This document shows positions 11,195-23,399 of a stretch of DNA of 64,000 nt, piece by piece. The notes under the pieces are model-generated. The model did not search any database. It was not told the origin of the DNA and saw only the letters and a list, made by a program, of their open reading frames with translations. Every line of letters starts with the position of its first letter. Position 1 is the first letter of the stretch. The translations under genes and the position numbers were made by a program. Origin of the DNA: Argentina anserina. Lineage: Eukaryota; Streptophyta; Magnoliopsida; Rosales; Rosaceae. Location of the stretch: the NCBI RefSeq assembly GCF_933775445.1, contig NC_065872.1, positions 19,158,001 to 19,222,000 on the forward strand, given 5' to 3'.

Positions 11195-11775
11195 TGAGGA
11201 CCAGTACAATGAGGATTAGTTGAAGACTTTCTGGTTTATGGTTAAAGATTTGAACCAGTTTGATACTCTTAACAATTAGTAATTTAGCTAAATTAATATA
11301 TGAGCCAAATCTTTCAAATATGAACCGTTCAAGTTCATAGTTGGTAAATAACATTGTCTTCATAATTCTCAATTTGGTTAAAAATTTATATAAATGATAT
11401 ACTCATACATATTTGTAAATTGAACGGTTAAGATGAAAATATAAAATAAAATAGCGGGTTAAGTCGAAAAGTTCTCAATATTGTCGAGAGCCGGTGAGCG
11501 GTGATAGTGGACAACAGCATTTGCCGCAGCACGTGACCGTAGCATGGTTCGATAAGGGTGTTTTGGGTACTGGGCTTCCCTAAACCCCGCAGTGTAGTCG
11601 AAGTTGATGCCCTGATGATATTAGTTGCTCCCGAGCAAGAACCCTGCAGAGGTTGAAGAGAGAGAAAGCAGCATGCCTCATCTGGTTCACGATTGAGACC
11701 AGAATCAAGTAAGCCCTTCTCTCCCTCTCCAACTTACACACGGGCTTGATCAATATCATTACCCTTTTTTCTGAA
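11195..11775. other. 5' flank of the mTERF gene
   Basis: AT-rich intergenic sequence to about 11460, then more balanced sequence before the start codon. It probably holds the promoter and leader of the downstream gene. I see no clear TATA box. Just upstream of the ATG is an in-frame extension without ATG (from ttgatc at 11746), which I treat as untranslated. Confidence 0.4.
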
Positions 11776-13314
11776 ATGATTGCCTCACAGCTAAGACAAA
11801 GAGGAACAAAACCCATCACCCAAATCGCCAAACTCTTGCTCCAAAACCCCATACCACCACCAACCCAATCCCACCACAACAACAACCCATCTGCCCTTTT
11901 CTCCCCTACCCAAAACCCTTCATGGGATTTACACATCACTCACTATTCAACTCAGTCCTCCAAGTTTCCTGAGTACGAGATGCCCTCAGTCACTTGGGGC
12001 GTTGTTCAGGGCCGCAAAGAGCGGCTTGTCTCTAGAGTCATAATATGCGACTATTTGAAGAGTCTAGGCATAGTTCCTGATGAGTTGGAAAGTTTGGAGC
12101 TGCCCTCTACTGTTGAGGTCATGAGGGAAAGAGTTGAGTTCCTCCAGAAGATAGGATTATCGATCGACGACATTAATGAGTACCCTTTAATGCTTGGATG
12201 TAGTGTTAGAAAAAACATGGTGCCTGTGTTGGCTTACTTGGAGAAAATTGGGATTCAGAGGTCCAAGTTGGGTGAGTTTGTTAAGAACTACCCTCAAGTG
12301 TTGCATGCTAGTGTGGTGGTTGAGCTTGTTCCGGTGATCAAGTTCCTTCGTGGGCTCGATGTGGAGAAGATGGATATTGGCTATGTGTTGCAGAAGTATC
12401 CGGAGCTTCTCGGGTATAAGCTTGAGGGGACTATGAGTACTTCTGTTGCGTATCTTGTTAGCATTGGTGTTGCTCCTAGGGATATAGGTCCTATGGTGAC
12501 TCAGTATCCTTATCTTTTGGGAATGAGAGTTGGGACTGTGATTAAGCCTTTTGTTGATTTTTTGGTGTCCTTAGGTTTGCCGAAAAAGATTTTGGCTAGG
12601 ATGTTAGAGAAGCGCGCATATTTACTTGGTTATGATCTTAAGGAGACTGTTAAGCCGAATGTGGATTGTTTGGTTGCTTTTGGGATCAGGAGGGAACTGC
12701 TTGCTTCTATTGTTGCTCAATACCCCCAAATTATTGGGCAGCCTCTGAAAGCTAAAATGTCGTCGCAGCAGTTTTTCTTCAGTATGAAGCTTAAAATTGA
12801 TCCTGAAGGTTTTGCGAGGGTGATAGAGAAGATGCCGCAGACAGTAAGCCTTAATCAGCATGTGATAATGAAGCCTATTGATTTCCTTATTGGACGGGGC
12901 ATACCTTCAGAAGATGTAGCGAAGATGGTTGTTAAGTGTCCCCAATTGGTGGCACTGCGTGTTGAGCTCATGAAGAACAGCTATTACTTTTTCAAGAGTG
13001 AAATGGGGAGACCAGTGAAAGAGCTCATGGAATTTCCAGAATACTTTACTTATAGTTTAGAATCCAGGATCAAACCTAGATACCAGAAGTTGAAAAGCAA
13101 GGGGATCAGGTGTTCTTTGAGATGGTTCCTCAACTGTAGCGATCAGAGATTTGAGGAGAGATTGCAAGGGGAGTACATTGAAACAGAGATTTGTGGTCCA
13201 TCATTTTGTATGGGAGGGAAGTTAGAGCTTCCTGGAGTTGGAAATGAAATGGTGTCAGATGAGGAAAATGAGAGTGATGATGAAATACTTTACAGACGCA
13301 CTGTTTCCCTGTAG
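11776..13314 (+). CDS. mTERF family protein, At2g44020-type, predicted organellar
   Basis: This is an intronless 512-codon protein of the mitochondrial transcription termination factor family. These are nucleic-acid-binding organelle proteins acting in transcription termination, intron splicing or RNA maturation. The N-terminus (residues 1-70) is rich in Ser, Gln, Pro and Asn and basic residues and poor in acidic ones, as in a mitochondrial or plastid transit peptide. From about residue 105 to 430 runs a series of ~35-residue helical mTERF repeats with the recurrent P-x-(L/I/V)-L signature (NEYPLMLGCSV, KNYPQVLHASV, QKYPELLGYKL, TQYPYLLGMRV, AQYPQIIGQPL, VKCPQLVALRV). Residues around MPSVTWGVVQGRKERLVSRV and the acidic tail ending DDEILYRRTVSL match the Arabidopsis At2g44020 type as I recall it. 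I chose the ATG at 11776 because the open frame upstream has no ATG. The next gene, on the same strand, is 3.1 kb downstream. The exact RNA target is unknown. Confidence 0.93.
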   Translation: MIASQLRQRGTKPITQIAKLLLQNPIPPPTQSHHNNNPSALFSPTQNPSWDLHITHYSTQSSKFPEYEMPSVTWGVVQGRKERLVSRVIICDYLKSLGIVPDELESLELPSTVEVMRERVEFLQKIGLSIDDINEYPLMLGCSVRKNMVPVLAYLEKIGIQRSKLGEFVKNYPQVLHASVVVELVPVIKFLRGLDVEKMDIGYVLQKYPELLGYKLEGTMSTSVAYLVSIGVAPRDIGPMVTQYPYLLGMRVGTVIKPFVDFLVSLGLPKKILARMLEKRAYLLGYDLKETVKPNVDCLVAFGIRRELLASIVAQYPQIIGQPLKAKMSSQQFFFSMKLKIDPEGFARVIEKMPQTVSLNQHVIMKPIDFLIGRGIPSEDVAKMVVKCPQLVALRVELMKNSYYFFKSEMGRPVKELMEFPEYFTYSLESRIKPRYQKLKSKGIRCSLRWFLNCSDQRFEERLQGEYIETEICGPSFCMGGKLELPGVGNEMVSDEENESDDEILYRRTVSL

Positions 13315-15329
13315 TGAATTTGGCTGATTTTAGTAAAGTGAATCAGTTTGACATATTACTGATGTCCCATTATCTGCATGTTTAGTTATTGGAATGGTTT
13401 AAGTTTCCCCTTAGAGTAAATCTCGTATTGCTTCAGGCCTTGTGTTTAAGTCTGACGAGTTCTGTTTTATGAGTTGTAGTTGTTGGGACATAGCTCAGTG
13501 AAATCTCTATTTGATCTGAATTGTAGAGTGGCAAGATTTGAAATTGGCTGGATGTGAAGGTTGCAATTAATCATGTTTTCAATTAATTGATCCAATTTCT
13601 TCTCCAGCAGTCTGAATTAGCTTAATATCAGTGGTATGGTAGAAAGCAGAAGACAATGGGGATACTGGAATTGAAGCAATGGAAGCAGCAGTGCATGAGG
13701 TTACAAAGCTTTTGCGTCTTGCCGAACTCCTTCAATGTACAGCTACCATCAATGCCTATAACAATAGTTGCTACTTGCTAGTAGGTTCAACCGTTTCTTT
13801 GTTTCCTTTCAGATTTTCTATACAACAGTGCTTTCCTGCAATGAGTCTATATGAGCTCAAGTGCTCAACTGAAAATATTTCTATGGAACATAGAACATAT
13901 TTCACAATCAAATTTCCTGGTAATTATTTAATTATTTTACTTCATTATCAGATTTGCTCAACTTTTCTCTAATCTGTTTATTTTTATGATGATATATTAT
14001 GCACCGTGAATTTTAGTTCATTCTTAGATGCATTAGTTATTAATTAAAACTAATAATTCAATAAAACCCTCTCGCTTTCACCTTTTGAACAATTCATGGA
14101 CACTTCCACAGTTGCAATCAAAGGTCAGCCGACCTAAAGTATGCTGTTTTTCTTAATGACCTTTTTCTAAGTCCTATTGATTCAGAAATCAAGTGGAGAT
14201 TCGTGTTTCACAACCTCTTCTACTTTTGTTTAGCCATATGACTAGGAGTTTATTTTCTTACCTTTTACTCATATGTAGCCCATTGTGGAGGATCTGGCAT
14301 CTAGGTCTTTGGGAAGAATGGAGGTGCTAAACGTTGATTTGTTAGAGTTAAACCATTTTTGTTACTGAGTTACACACTTCTTCAAGAATGCACCTGTATC
14401 TGCTGGTTATGGTTTACTATCATTATCATCTTGCTCTACTGATTCTCAGGTCCTTTTTCTGTATATGGTGATATATCTGTGACTTTTGTTCGTTCTTTAG
14501 GTTCACCAGTAATAAGTTACAGAATAGATTTTCAGTATATAGCCTTAGAGGATAGAGCTAGTCCTACTTATGTTAATATGGAGTATAGTTACTGTACTAT
14601 TGAATTTTAATTTTGTATCATTCATGAGCTTTTCAAGTCAGAGTAAGTGGTCATGTTCTAGAGTTTTTTGCTTGGTTATGGAACATGCTTCTCTTAGTTT
14701 AGATATATTCAGAAACCCAGGTTGTTAGGTCCTGTCCTGTTTCATCCAGCTTAATGCCGAGTATAGGTTCAAAGTTGTGAGATAATTTTTTGTTGATGAT
14801 CAGATGAGCACAATTTTTCTTGTGAATTCAACCGCAGCTCTTCTTTTCTAAGGCCTATGTTGGAGATTGGCTTGTCTGTTCCCTGCCATCCGTTCAGTTT
14901 GATGTCGTTGGTCATATAAACTTTGCTTTGCTACCCAGGATATGCCTTTTGGTGTTTTAATGATGTCCTTGATAATATTTTGAGCATGTTTATTCATATC
15001 AATGACAGCCATCCCACTAGTTTAATTAGTGCAAGAAGCAGTTCTGATGCTGATAATATTGGTGATTACTACAAATGTTGTTTCAGTGCAGGAGACAGAA
15101 AGGTCCATTTTTCATTCAGTTCACAGGATAGTGTGTGGATTGCATTTTGTTTCTGCAATTCATTTTTGTTTCGGTTCATTTTCTTTTTTTTCTTTGACAA
15201 GAACACCTTTAGTCCTTTATCAATTAACACATGAGGACATCCAGTCATTTCCAGAGCGTTCACAAACCATCCAAAATGAAATAGCTATTATATTTGAGTT
15301 GCCATGTTTGCTTGTCTAGGAGGATAACT
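13315..15329. other. Intergenic region downstream of mTERF
   Basis: AT-rich sequence with many stops on all frames. The first few hundred bases are probably the 3' UTR of the mTERF gene. Short open frames at 13679-13972 and 14923-15234 show no recognisable family and no codon-bias signal. I see no further gene here. Confidence 0.5.
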
Positions 15330-15640
15330 GAAAAGACTGATGATAATATCTCTATTGCATGCCAAGTTCTGTCATAAATTAGAGCACTCATAGGAGAGAG
15401 GTGGCAGGCAAGAGGGTTACCTAGTTGCACAGCAGTGTGACAATCACACTCGATCACAGCGTTAGAAACACTCAGTCCGCAACAAATCCAAACCATACCT
15501 CTGACATGCTAACTCCGAATGAAGTGCGGAATAGACCGAATCTAAGTCTCTGAGCAAAGCCAGCAATGAACTGACCTTGATCATCTTTAATATCCCACCT
15601 GCAATATTCAGCTCGTGTGTACCTGCATTTGATGCCGCCC
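15330..15640 (-). pseudogene. Degenerate LINE RNase-H-like fragment
   Basis: The minus strand reads, across a frameshift, DDQGQFIAGFAQRLRFG and then AVIECDCHTAVQL. This pattern matches the plant LINE RNase H domain (strand-1 loop, then the E-x-D region before the central helix). Stops and frame changes show it is dead. No poly(A) tail or TSD was found, so its boundaries are approximate. Confidence 0.45.
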
Positions 15641-16255
15641 GGGATTTTTTCGGACTAACTGGATCTGACTATCTGAGTTTCCAGGCCTTGACAAGCTACT
15701 GTATGGATGAAGACACCAACTGCACACTACTCTACCTCTTACTCCTCCCAAGTACATCATCTAGTTTCCTACAAACACTCCATAACAGCACTAAAGTATT
15801 CCTCCGAGTTTTTTTTTTTTTAATTTCGTTTGATTCAATAATTCTTCATAAAGAGCGGATTCGCACATTTGATCCAATTCATACGGCGTTTTAGTAAATG
15901 TAAGTTATGTAACCAACCAATGATATATAGTAGCAGACTAGCAGTGTATAAAGTATGTACATTTTTAGCACATCAACATTTTTAGCAGTATCAGACGGCA
16001 CTTCATTTCCATATATAGTTCCCATTCGTGAAATCATATGCTCCTGACTTTAAGATTCCATTAATCGTTAGTGAACAATATTTACATATAAAAAGTAGTT
16101 AGGAGACTTGTGGGTGAGGCAGAGTAGATAGGAGTTGCGATCATGAGACACGACCGGTGGTTCCGCTCCATGCAGATCATAACCTTCATTCAAATTTTAC
16201 CAACTACCGAACCAAAAAATATCCCAAATATTTTACAAGCTTTACTTGCTATGAT
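15641..16255. other. Upstream region of the ALIS gene
   Basis: Intergenic AT-rich DNA. No gene is seen. The last part presumably holds the promoter of the CDC50/ALIS gene, whose candidate TATA box lies at 16256. Confidence 0.4.
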
Positions 16256-16263
16256 TATATAAA
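16256..16263 (+). promoter_or_regulatory. Candidate TATA box of the ALIS gene
   Basis: The sequence tatataaa lies about 180 bp upstream of the chosen start codon at 16441. It is followed by a pyrimidine-rich leader (cccctctgcttctgcttcatcc), as is common in plant 5' UTRs. The position is plausible but untested. Confidence 0.45.
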
Positions 16264-16440
16264 AAACCAGACACCCCTCTGCTTCTGCTTCATCCTTTTG
16301 TTATTCCCATGATTCCACATTCGTAGGAAACCGTACAAAGTCGCCAACTTTTCAATACATTCACTTGCATTGTCGATTTTCATGTGAGAATATTACTGGG
16401 ATTTTTTGGCATTTTCATTCTGGAGGAAGTGATCGTGGAG

Positions 16441-19361
16441 ATGGGTACAAAATCTGAAAAGGGCAAAGATGGGGGAGAAGGGAAAAAGAAGTCCAGACGA
16501 CCCAAATGTAAATCATTCCCATCTTTCTTGTTCATCCAATTGCTTTCTTTTTCTGCCCCATTGTCTGTTTTTCTTCGTATTTGATTGGTCTTTCTATAAC
16601 TGTGCTTGCATGCTTTGTTGGGTTATATCCATTTGATTCTTATGTGAATTCTTATGTCTAATCTCGGATAATGTTGGTGTTTCAAAAACAATTTGATTTA
16701 ACCAAGTCTGCGTTTGTTGAGAGTTTGATATTCTTGAATTGATGATCCTTATTATGAATGGCTTGTGCTGTGGACAATATTCTCATTCTCCAATTACATA
16801 TTTATATTTCAGATTCCAGGTTCTCACAGCAAGAGCTTCCAGCTTGCAAACCCATTTTGTCACCAGGATGGGTATCTAACTATCTATCTTGTTTTCCCTT
16901 AAATCATTCTCCCATGAATCCCTTCTTCTTTTGTTTTTCATAGTACTTTCTTGTATTTGGTTTCAGGTGGTTTCAATATTTATCACCATTGGCATTGTCT
17001 TCATCCCTATCGGTTTTGCTGCATTATTCGCCTCAGAACGTGTAATATTCTGAACAAGTTTTTATATGGTGGTTGTTATGGGTTTTCTGTACTGGTTGCT
17101 GTTTAATGTTGGGCATAAAACTAAACTATGCTCTCTTTTCACATACAGGTGGTGGAACTACAATTCAAATATGACCAAGATTGTGTTCCTCCAAAGTATA
17201 AGAATGATATGGTTGCATATATTCAAAGCAATAAGACTGACAAGACCTGTATGAGGAAAATGCCTGCTGTTAGTTCAATCTTTTGGCTCTTTTGTATACG
17301 ATGAAGTTTACACTTTGGATAATATTTTTATCGTCTTCTAGTTGGTGATTCATACATCTGAAATTGTGTGCATTTACCCTAAAATTCTCAGGTTTCGAGT
17401 AAAATGAAAGCTCCCATCTATGTCTACTATCAGATTGATCACTACTTTCAGAATCATCGTCGGTAATTTTTCTTGTCAAGAATTTTCTTTGACAGCGTAT
17501 ATGTGTAAACATATTTGGTTTTACACTTTATCAATGCAGCCTAGGTTTCATTTTACTTGTGCCCATAGAGAGAAATTAAAAATAAAACCACCTTTATAAC
17601 CTCTGTAGTCACAAGGTTTACCTTGTTCTCAGCTCAAACTGGGAGTGGGGAATTTTTAGGGATTCCAGAGATGTGAATCTCATGATACAATTCAACTTGG
17701 AAGTGTTTATCTTTCACCAAGCTACCAATTGATATATTTTATATGTATAAACAGTATATAATAACGAGCACATGACCTATATCATAGATGTCATCAAGTA
17801 AACTAAAAGATATATGCTAAATTGGTTCCAGTATTCGATAATGTTGTGAAAATGAGGATTCATGACTGACTTAGGAGGATGAAATGTCTATCTTGTACCT
17901 AAAAGCAACCTTCATTTCTTAGATGTCCTTCTTATGGTTGGAATAAATAGGGTGTGGATTTTATGACAGTGTCATAGCAATATGAAACAAAATGATTGAA
18001 GTTTTAAGGGGTGCAGTCGGTGCACAGTTGTAAAACACTTCACTTTCTTCTTCTGGAATGCCAATAATGTTAGCTCTGTAGAGCCAGACCATGTAGACAA
18101 CATTCATGGTATGATACTATGATAAGACACTCAATCATAATGTAGTAGAATCATTTATTTACGTGTAATGTTTCCAATCATCACCATTCTAAGGTTCACT
18201 AATGAATGCTCTCTGCCATATGTCTTCACAGTTAACCTGTTCTCTCCCTGTTTCTCATTGGATTGTTAAGATTATGAAGACATTATATACCATCTTCATC
18301 ATCCACACACCTGCTTCCACCCTGTTTCTTATTTGGGTTGATAATTTTTTGAATGCAGATATGTTAAAAGTAGAAATGACAAACAGTTGCGGGGAGATGA
18401 AAATAATACAGCCGACTGTGCACCTGAACGCTATGCAAAAAATGGTCAACCAATTGTTCCTTGTGGTCTTATTGCATGGAGTTTGTTTAATGACACATAT
18501 AAGTTTTCAGTGCAAAACAAATCAATAGCAGTCAGCAAAAAGGACATCACATGGAAAAGTGACCGTGAGAAAAAGTTTTCAAGCAAAGTTTATCCCAAGA
18601 ACTTTCAGGAGGGAGGTTTGATTGGAGGAGCAAAGCTCAATTCTAGCATACCTGTACATAATTTCCTCACCAGTCTTTATTTCTTGATTCTGAGCAGTTT
18701 ACTTCTCTTTGTTTTAGCCCCCTTGTATTCTTTTGTTGGTTTATTTAGTTCTAAGAATAAAAGAATTTCCTTTTTTCTGCATGCAACAGTTAAGCGAACA
18801 AGAGGATCTTATTGTTTGGATGAGGACTGCAGCACTGCCATCTTTTAGAAAACTGTATGGGCGGATAGAAGAGGACCTGGAAGCCCATGATCAAATAACA
18901 ATAGAACTACAGAATAACTATAACACCTACAGCTTTAAAGGCAGCAAGTCAATCATAATTTCTACTGCAAGTTGGATTGGTGGAAAGAATGATCTAATGG
19001 GCATTGCATATCTCACTATTGGTGGAATGTCTTTGTTCTTGGCAATTTGCTTCATACTTATGTATGTGCTCAAGCCAAGGTATGTAAACTACATTCCTGT
19101 TCCTAGTTTTACAAAGGGATTTTTACAAATTGTAGACCATTGGAAAAAGGAATGGAACTCGTAATTAGCACTAGTTGGCTAGCGTAGTTCCAATCATGGA
19201 AAGCAACCCACTTTAGTTCTTTCATATTTTCATATGCTAGAAACATTATCAGTGAGATGATTTTGACATATTTTTTGCCTGTTCTTGTGTGCAGACCTCT
19301 TGGGGATACCTCATACTTGTCTTGGAATAGAAATGCATCAGGAGTTAACCTACGTTTTTAA
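16441..19361 (+). CDS. ALIS: ALA-interacting subunit (CDC50/LEM3 family), P4-ATPase beta subunit
   Basis: Eight exons: 16441-16507, 16813-16871, 16967-17041, 17149-17268, 17392-17462, 18359-18653, 18790-19079, 19295-19361. They join in frame (1044 nt, 347 aa), all with GT...AG ends. CDC50/ALIS proteins are obligate partners of P4-ATPase phospholipid flippases (ALA), needed for ER exit and activity. Visible hallmarks are the family start (SRRPKYSRFSQQELPACKP), TM1 at about residues 43-63, and a large lumenal loop with paired cysteines. The loop carries VYYQIDHYFQNHRRYVKSR, GQPIVPCGLIAWSLFNDTY and SEQEDLIVWMRTAALPSFRK. TM2 is at about 299-322, and a short cytosolic tail contains KPRPLGDTSYLSWNR. 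Length equals the family norm (~350). The start is the only ATG giving the family N-terminus. The next gene converges on it, 504 bp away. Confidence 0.95.
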
Positions 19362-19865
19362 TCTGTAGTATGTATTCCTCTAAGAAATTTTTGTACTATA
19401 ACTCTTCTGCCTTCTTATCTGATAGATAATATAATATTTGTATATTTTCGAACAAACAGATTAAATTTGAGTAGTTGAGTGTACATAATGCTTTACCATT
19501 GTGATGGCATGGATTGTGCAAGAAACAATGACATTGCATCACTTGTGAGCTAGGATTTAGGGTTGTCTTTTGCAAGACGGTTTCTGTATTTATCAGTGTT
19601 CATGTATCACTAATTGGAATCTGGCTGAACTTACTAGAGGAAGTCAGATCTATATTTAGTATTTGCAAACTTGAATTTAACAAGATGCCACAGTGAGCTT
19701 TATCAAAATATAGCCACTGTCGACTTTTCTAACAGAATATCTCATTCTACTGAAAAAAAAACTTTTCATCCTCAGTAATAATTCATATCGAAGAACTAAT
19801 AGTAAAGAATGACATATATTGTCAGGCCATAGAAGGTTTGAAACTTTCAGTGCAATAATTTGAAG
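19362..19865. other. Shared 3' intergenic region between convergent genes
   Basis: 504 bp lie between the ALIS stop and the stop of the opposite-strand gene. It must hold the 3' UTRs and poly(A) signals of both. AT-rich; no additional gene or repeat seen. Confidence 0.5.
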
Positions 19866-22800
19866 TTATGAACAAGCTGTTATTGTTGGCTCCATTGCTG
19901 AGGAGACATCCCTATCGCACATTTCAGAAGTAATCTGCACAACTCCTTCACCCTGCATGTTTCAGATGCATAAAATTATCTCTAGATAGAATAATTTCTT
20001 TGTAGTCTTCCAGTTAATAGACTAGTAGATGATCTACCTTGGCTATATTTCTGAAATATGTTGTTGTATAGTTTCCAGTAGGAAATAAAACTTCAATAAA
20101 ATCTGCTAAGACCAACTGTGGCTGGGAGACTGCTCCATTGTACCAGTCTTCACATGAAAACACAGAGACAGATGCAAATTAGGCTTAAAATAACATGTTT
20201 GGATGATGTAAAAGTTTGAGAATCCAATACAGAACTAACTGACAGTAAGATTAAGGTCAATGAATACTCACCGAGTGCAGTTGAGTTTTGAATTCTCTTA
20301 TCGTATCGCCACAAGCTTTGGTTAGAGAGAAAAACGAAACAAGAATGATCTTCCACGCTTATATTTTGAAGAAATTTTGATATATTATAAACAGCTGGAT
20401 CTGAAGTATATGTTTCGTCAATAACCACATCAGTGGTCTGCAGTATCAAGAACAAAGAAAGTTAGGGAAAAAGAGAATAATTTCATTCAGAATTGTTTTT
20501 TTTTTTCTCCTTTTATTAAACTGTCAAATATCATCATGAAGTACTCACGCATAGGATGGCATGCAATTCATCCAAATCCTCCGGATTAGAGACGTTATAG
20601 GTAATTTTGTTGATAGAAGCATCAACATTCTCACCACCTCCGTCTTCCACATACTGCATTCAATTTATTTTTCAGATTTTGACCAAATTGTGATGTCAAA
20701 ATTAAAGACAAAGTTTACTGTATCTCACGCACAACAGATAATTAACTTTGAATCATTCATGTAACGGCAGACTGACTCCATCTAGTGAGACTATTAATAG
20801 ATTAAACCTCGGCCTTGTTCATTATCTATTGTTATCAGAGTATGCATAAGGTGATTGTTTTAAATGAACAGATAGTACAAAGAATTTCCAAATTTGTTAT
20901 TTAGTATGTACCTTCAACTTGTATGTTTCCTGTGTGAAAGACCATATACCCTGCAAAATGAGAATTTCCCCAATTAATGATTATTCAGTACTCAATTTGA
21001 AACTTGAAGTAGGTTTAGGACTCGATCTGTAAATGACGAACATTATCATACTGCATCCATGCTACAGTTGGTTTGAATGATGTTCTGCCTTTTGCGAGTT
21101 TGAGCAAACATTGATAATTCTCTCTAACCTGTAGAGAAAAGAAAGAAATTCAAAAGGTTGGAGAGGTACTTAATATGACACAACAACGCTGATTCATTTA
21201 ATAATCTGACCATTAGATTTGTCATACTTACAGCATTGTATACTTGATTAGCCCTGCTTTCAGCATTTGCAAACACTCCCAAGAACTTGATCCATTCTGC
21301 TCTCTACCAAAACATAGAAATCAGATATTCTATCCAGTTACTTTTTTAGGCTTAATTTTACCAATTATTTTTTTGAAAGGAGGGCATGGCTCCTAGATGA
21401 GTTATGATTACCAGTAAAAAGTATACACTCATGTTATTATCAATGAAGGAAGACCACATCAGGCGGAACTGCGTGCCAAACACTGGGGAGTACATCCTCA
21501 ACAATACTAGGAGTCTCAATTTTGTTAATATCGATCACTTCTTTATTAACTGTCATAGGGTGCTTACCTGCAAAGGGGTATCCTCTCCATATGGAACAAA
21601 AGAGGCAAAATTGCAAGATTGTGGTTGATCAATTTGGGTGATGAAATGTGCTCCAAACTGTGCTAGCTCTTGTGTGGCAGTTTTGTTGATCACACCTATT
21701 TCCCCAGCTTCGTACAATTTCATTACACATTGAGAAGCCACGGAGTCTGATGTTATACCCTTTAGGCTTTGTAGTAACCCCAGAAGCTGCATTACCACCA
21801 TTGGCAACATTTGGACAAGAAAAAAAAACATAGAAAAGTTACCAAAAGCCTTTTTAAGTACACAGTTTGAATGAAGTTAGTTACATACTTACATTATGTT
21901 CATGTGTTTGAAATTAACAGATTCTGTCCAGATGATAGATATATATAACATCAGATCTCGATCTAATTAACTTCTTTGTGCTCATGAATCATGATACATA
22001 CAAAGTTAACAATCTACTTCACTACTCTAAACACAAGGTGAGTTAGGTGACAACTACCTGAATTAGCTTTATGATACAAATCTCTCTGCCTACTGGGTTT
22101 TACGTACGTATTTGAATTGGAAACATATATCTAGCATTGGTTCCTAGTTCCTAGCTCCTTGGCAGATGGTTATAAAAGGCAATTCTGAAATCGTATTAGC
22201 TGCTTGAATATTTCTATCACAATCATTTCAATGCTTTTCTAATCACTGTTTGATGTAGGACGATTTTAAAATTGCTTTATCTTTTATAAAAGATGATGTG
22301 TGAAGTCATGAAGAAGAAACCCAAAGATTACTATTGAGCTTATAGTAATCACATCATGTGTTGTAAAATAGAAATCAACTTGTTAACTCTTGTATTATGC
22401 AGGTGAAGCCAATCAGTTTTCCGGCCTATATGCTGTGCTGCTGTTTTGCTGCGTATATATACTAGTGCCATACATGTACGTACGTACTTACGATTTGTTA
22501 TATATAACTAGAAATCAAAGGACACAAGCTCAGACAGAGATAGATTGATATTAGAATATTACTCGACTTGTACGTTCATGGGAGTTTAAGGGCGATCCTC
22601 ACCTCAAAAAACGAAACTGCAATTGTACAAAATAAAGTCGGTTATGGAATACAAGTTACGTACCTAAAATCAAAGAAAGCAAATGCATCGCCATCGATAT
22701 GTACGTACGTACCTGGAAAATTATCAGCGTCGATTGAGTAATTTGACAAGGGGACGACGAATGATTTGATCCTTGAAGTGCAATATTTTGTCCTTGATGC

Positions 22801-23399
22801 CATTCTTGAGTTGTTCTATCATTTTTGTTACATCCCATAAAAGAAGAAAATGAGGAAAAGCTAGGATATTTAATTTATTCTAAAGGATTAGATTGTAATC
22901 AACTTTCCCTTTTTAGTGAGTGCTTATGAAATTGGACATGAATATATGGTGATAAAATGATCTGTATTATACAAGACTGCGTTTGAAAATCGATAATTAG
23001 AATCTAGGAAATATAATACCAATAATCAACGGACTAATTAGATGAGCTCCTACAGTCTCCCAAGAACTGATTCATTCTCATATTGCATTCTATGGAGTCC
23101 TCTGTCACTTTGTACGTATATACGTGTATATACGTAGAGAGAGATATAGAGGATATAAAATTAATGGAATGTACCTGGACGAGGAGGTAGCTCTTGCCGT
23201 CAATGGCATTCTTGATGACTTTGAAGGCCTGGCCATAATATATATGGAAATTAACTGCGTCTTCCACCTTGGAAATGCTACTGCTACTCACTTTCATAGA
23301 CTTGATACTTTTCGCATCTACTCCATGGCCGAGAACAATGATGAGAAGAACCAAGCTTTGCACCCATGTTTTTGTTCTAAGACACAAAGATGAATTCAT
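19866..23399 (-). CDS. Secreted/membrane-lumen protein of the plant At3g28720-like family (TroA-like helical backbone metal receptor annotation)
   Basis: Eleven exons on the minus strand: 23175-23399, 22713-22815, 22603-22616, 21568-21786, 21232-21303, 21042-21128, 20912-20950, 20549-20653, 20272-20437, 20038-20147, 19866-19952. They join in frame (1227 nt, 408 aa). Residues 1-29 form a signal peptide (hydrophobic core [12 protein letters not shown], cleavage near VDA). Conserved plant-family blocks follow: [169 protein letters not shown] recall this family as an uncharacterised plant protein (Arabidopsis At3g28720 relatives), sometimes annotated as a TroA-like metal receptor; that link is weak and I give no function. 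Spaced cysteines suggest disulfides in the secretory pathway. The 14-nt third exon is needed to keep frame and restores VSFFE. A TATA-like catatatagg (rc of 23629-23638) lies about 230 bp upstream. Confidence 0.88.
22603..22616 (-). other. 14-nt microexon of the At3g28720-like gene
   Basis: On the minus strand the sequence is ttgcag|tttcgttttttgag|gtgagg, with a good acceptor and donor. With the one leftover G of the preceding exon it encodes V-S-F-F-E, the residues expected between NFP and LLGLL in this family. Without it the two neighbouring exons are out of frame. Confidence 0.85.

Noticed and set aside
10880..11372. Repeated peptide on the minus strand
   Set aside because: It is only the 142-bp tandem duplication translated twice.
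11746..11775. Possible N-terminal extension of the mTERF protein
   Set aside because: The frame is open but starts with TTG; the first ATG is at 11776 and gives a normal transit-peptide N-terminus.
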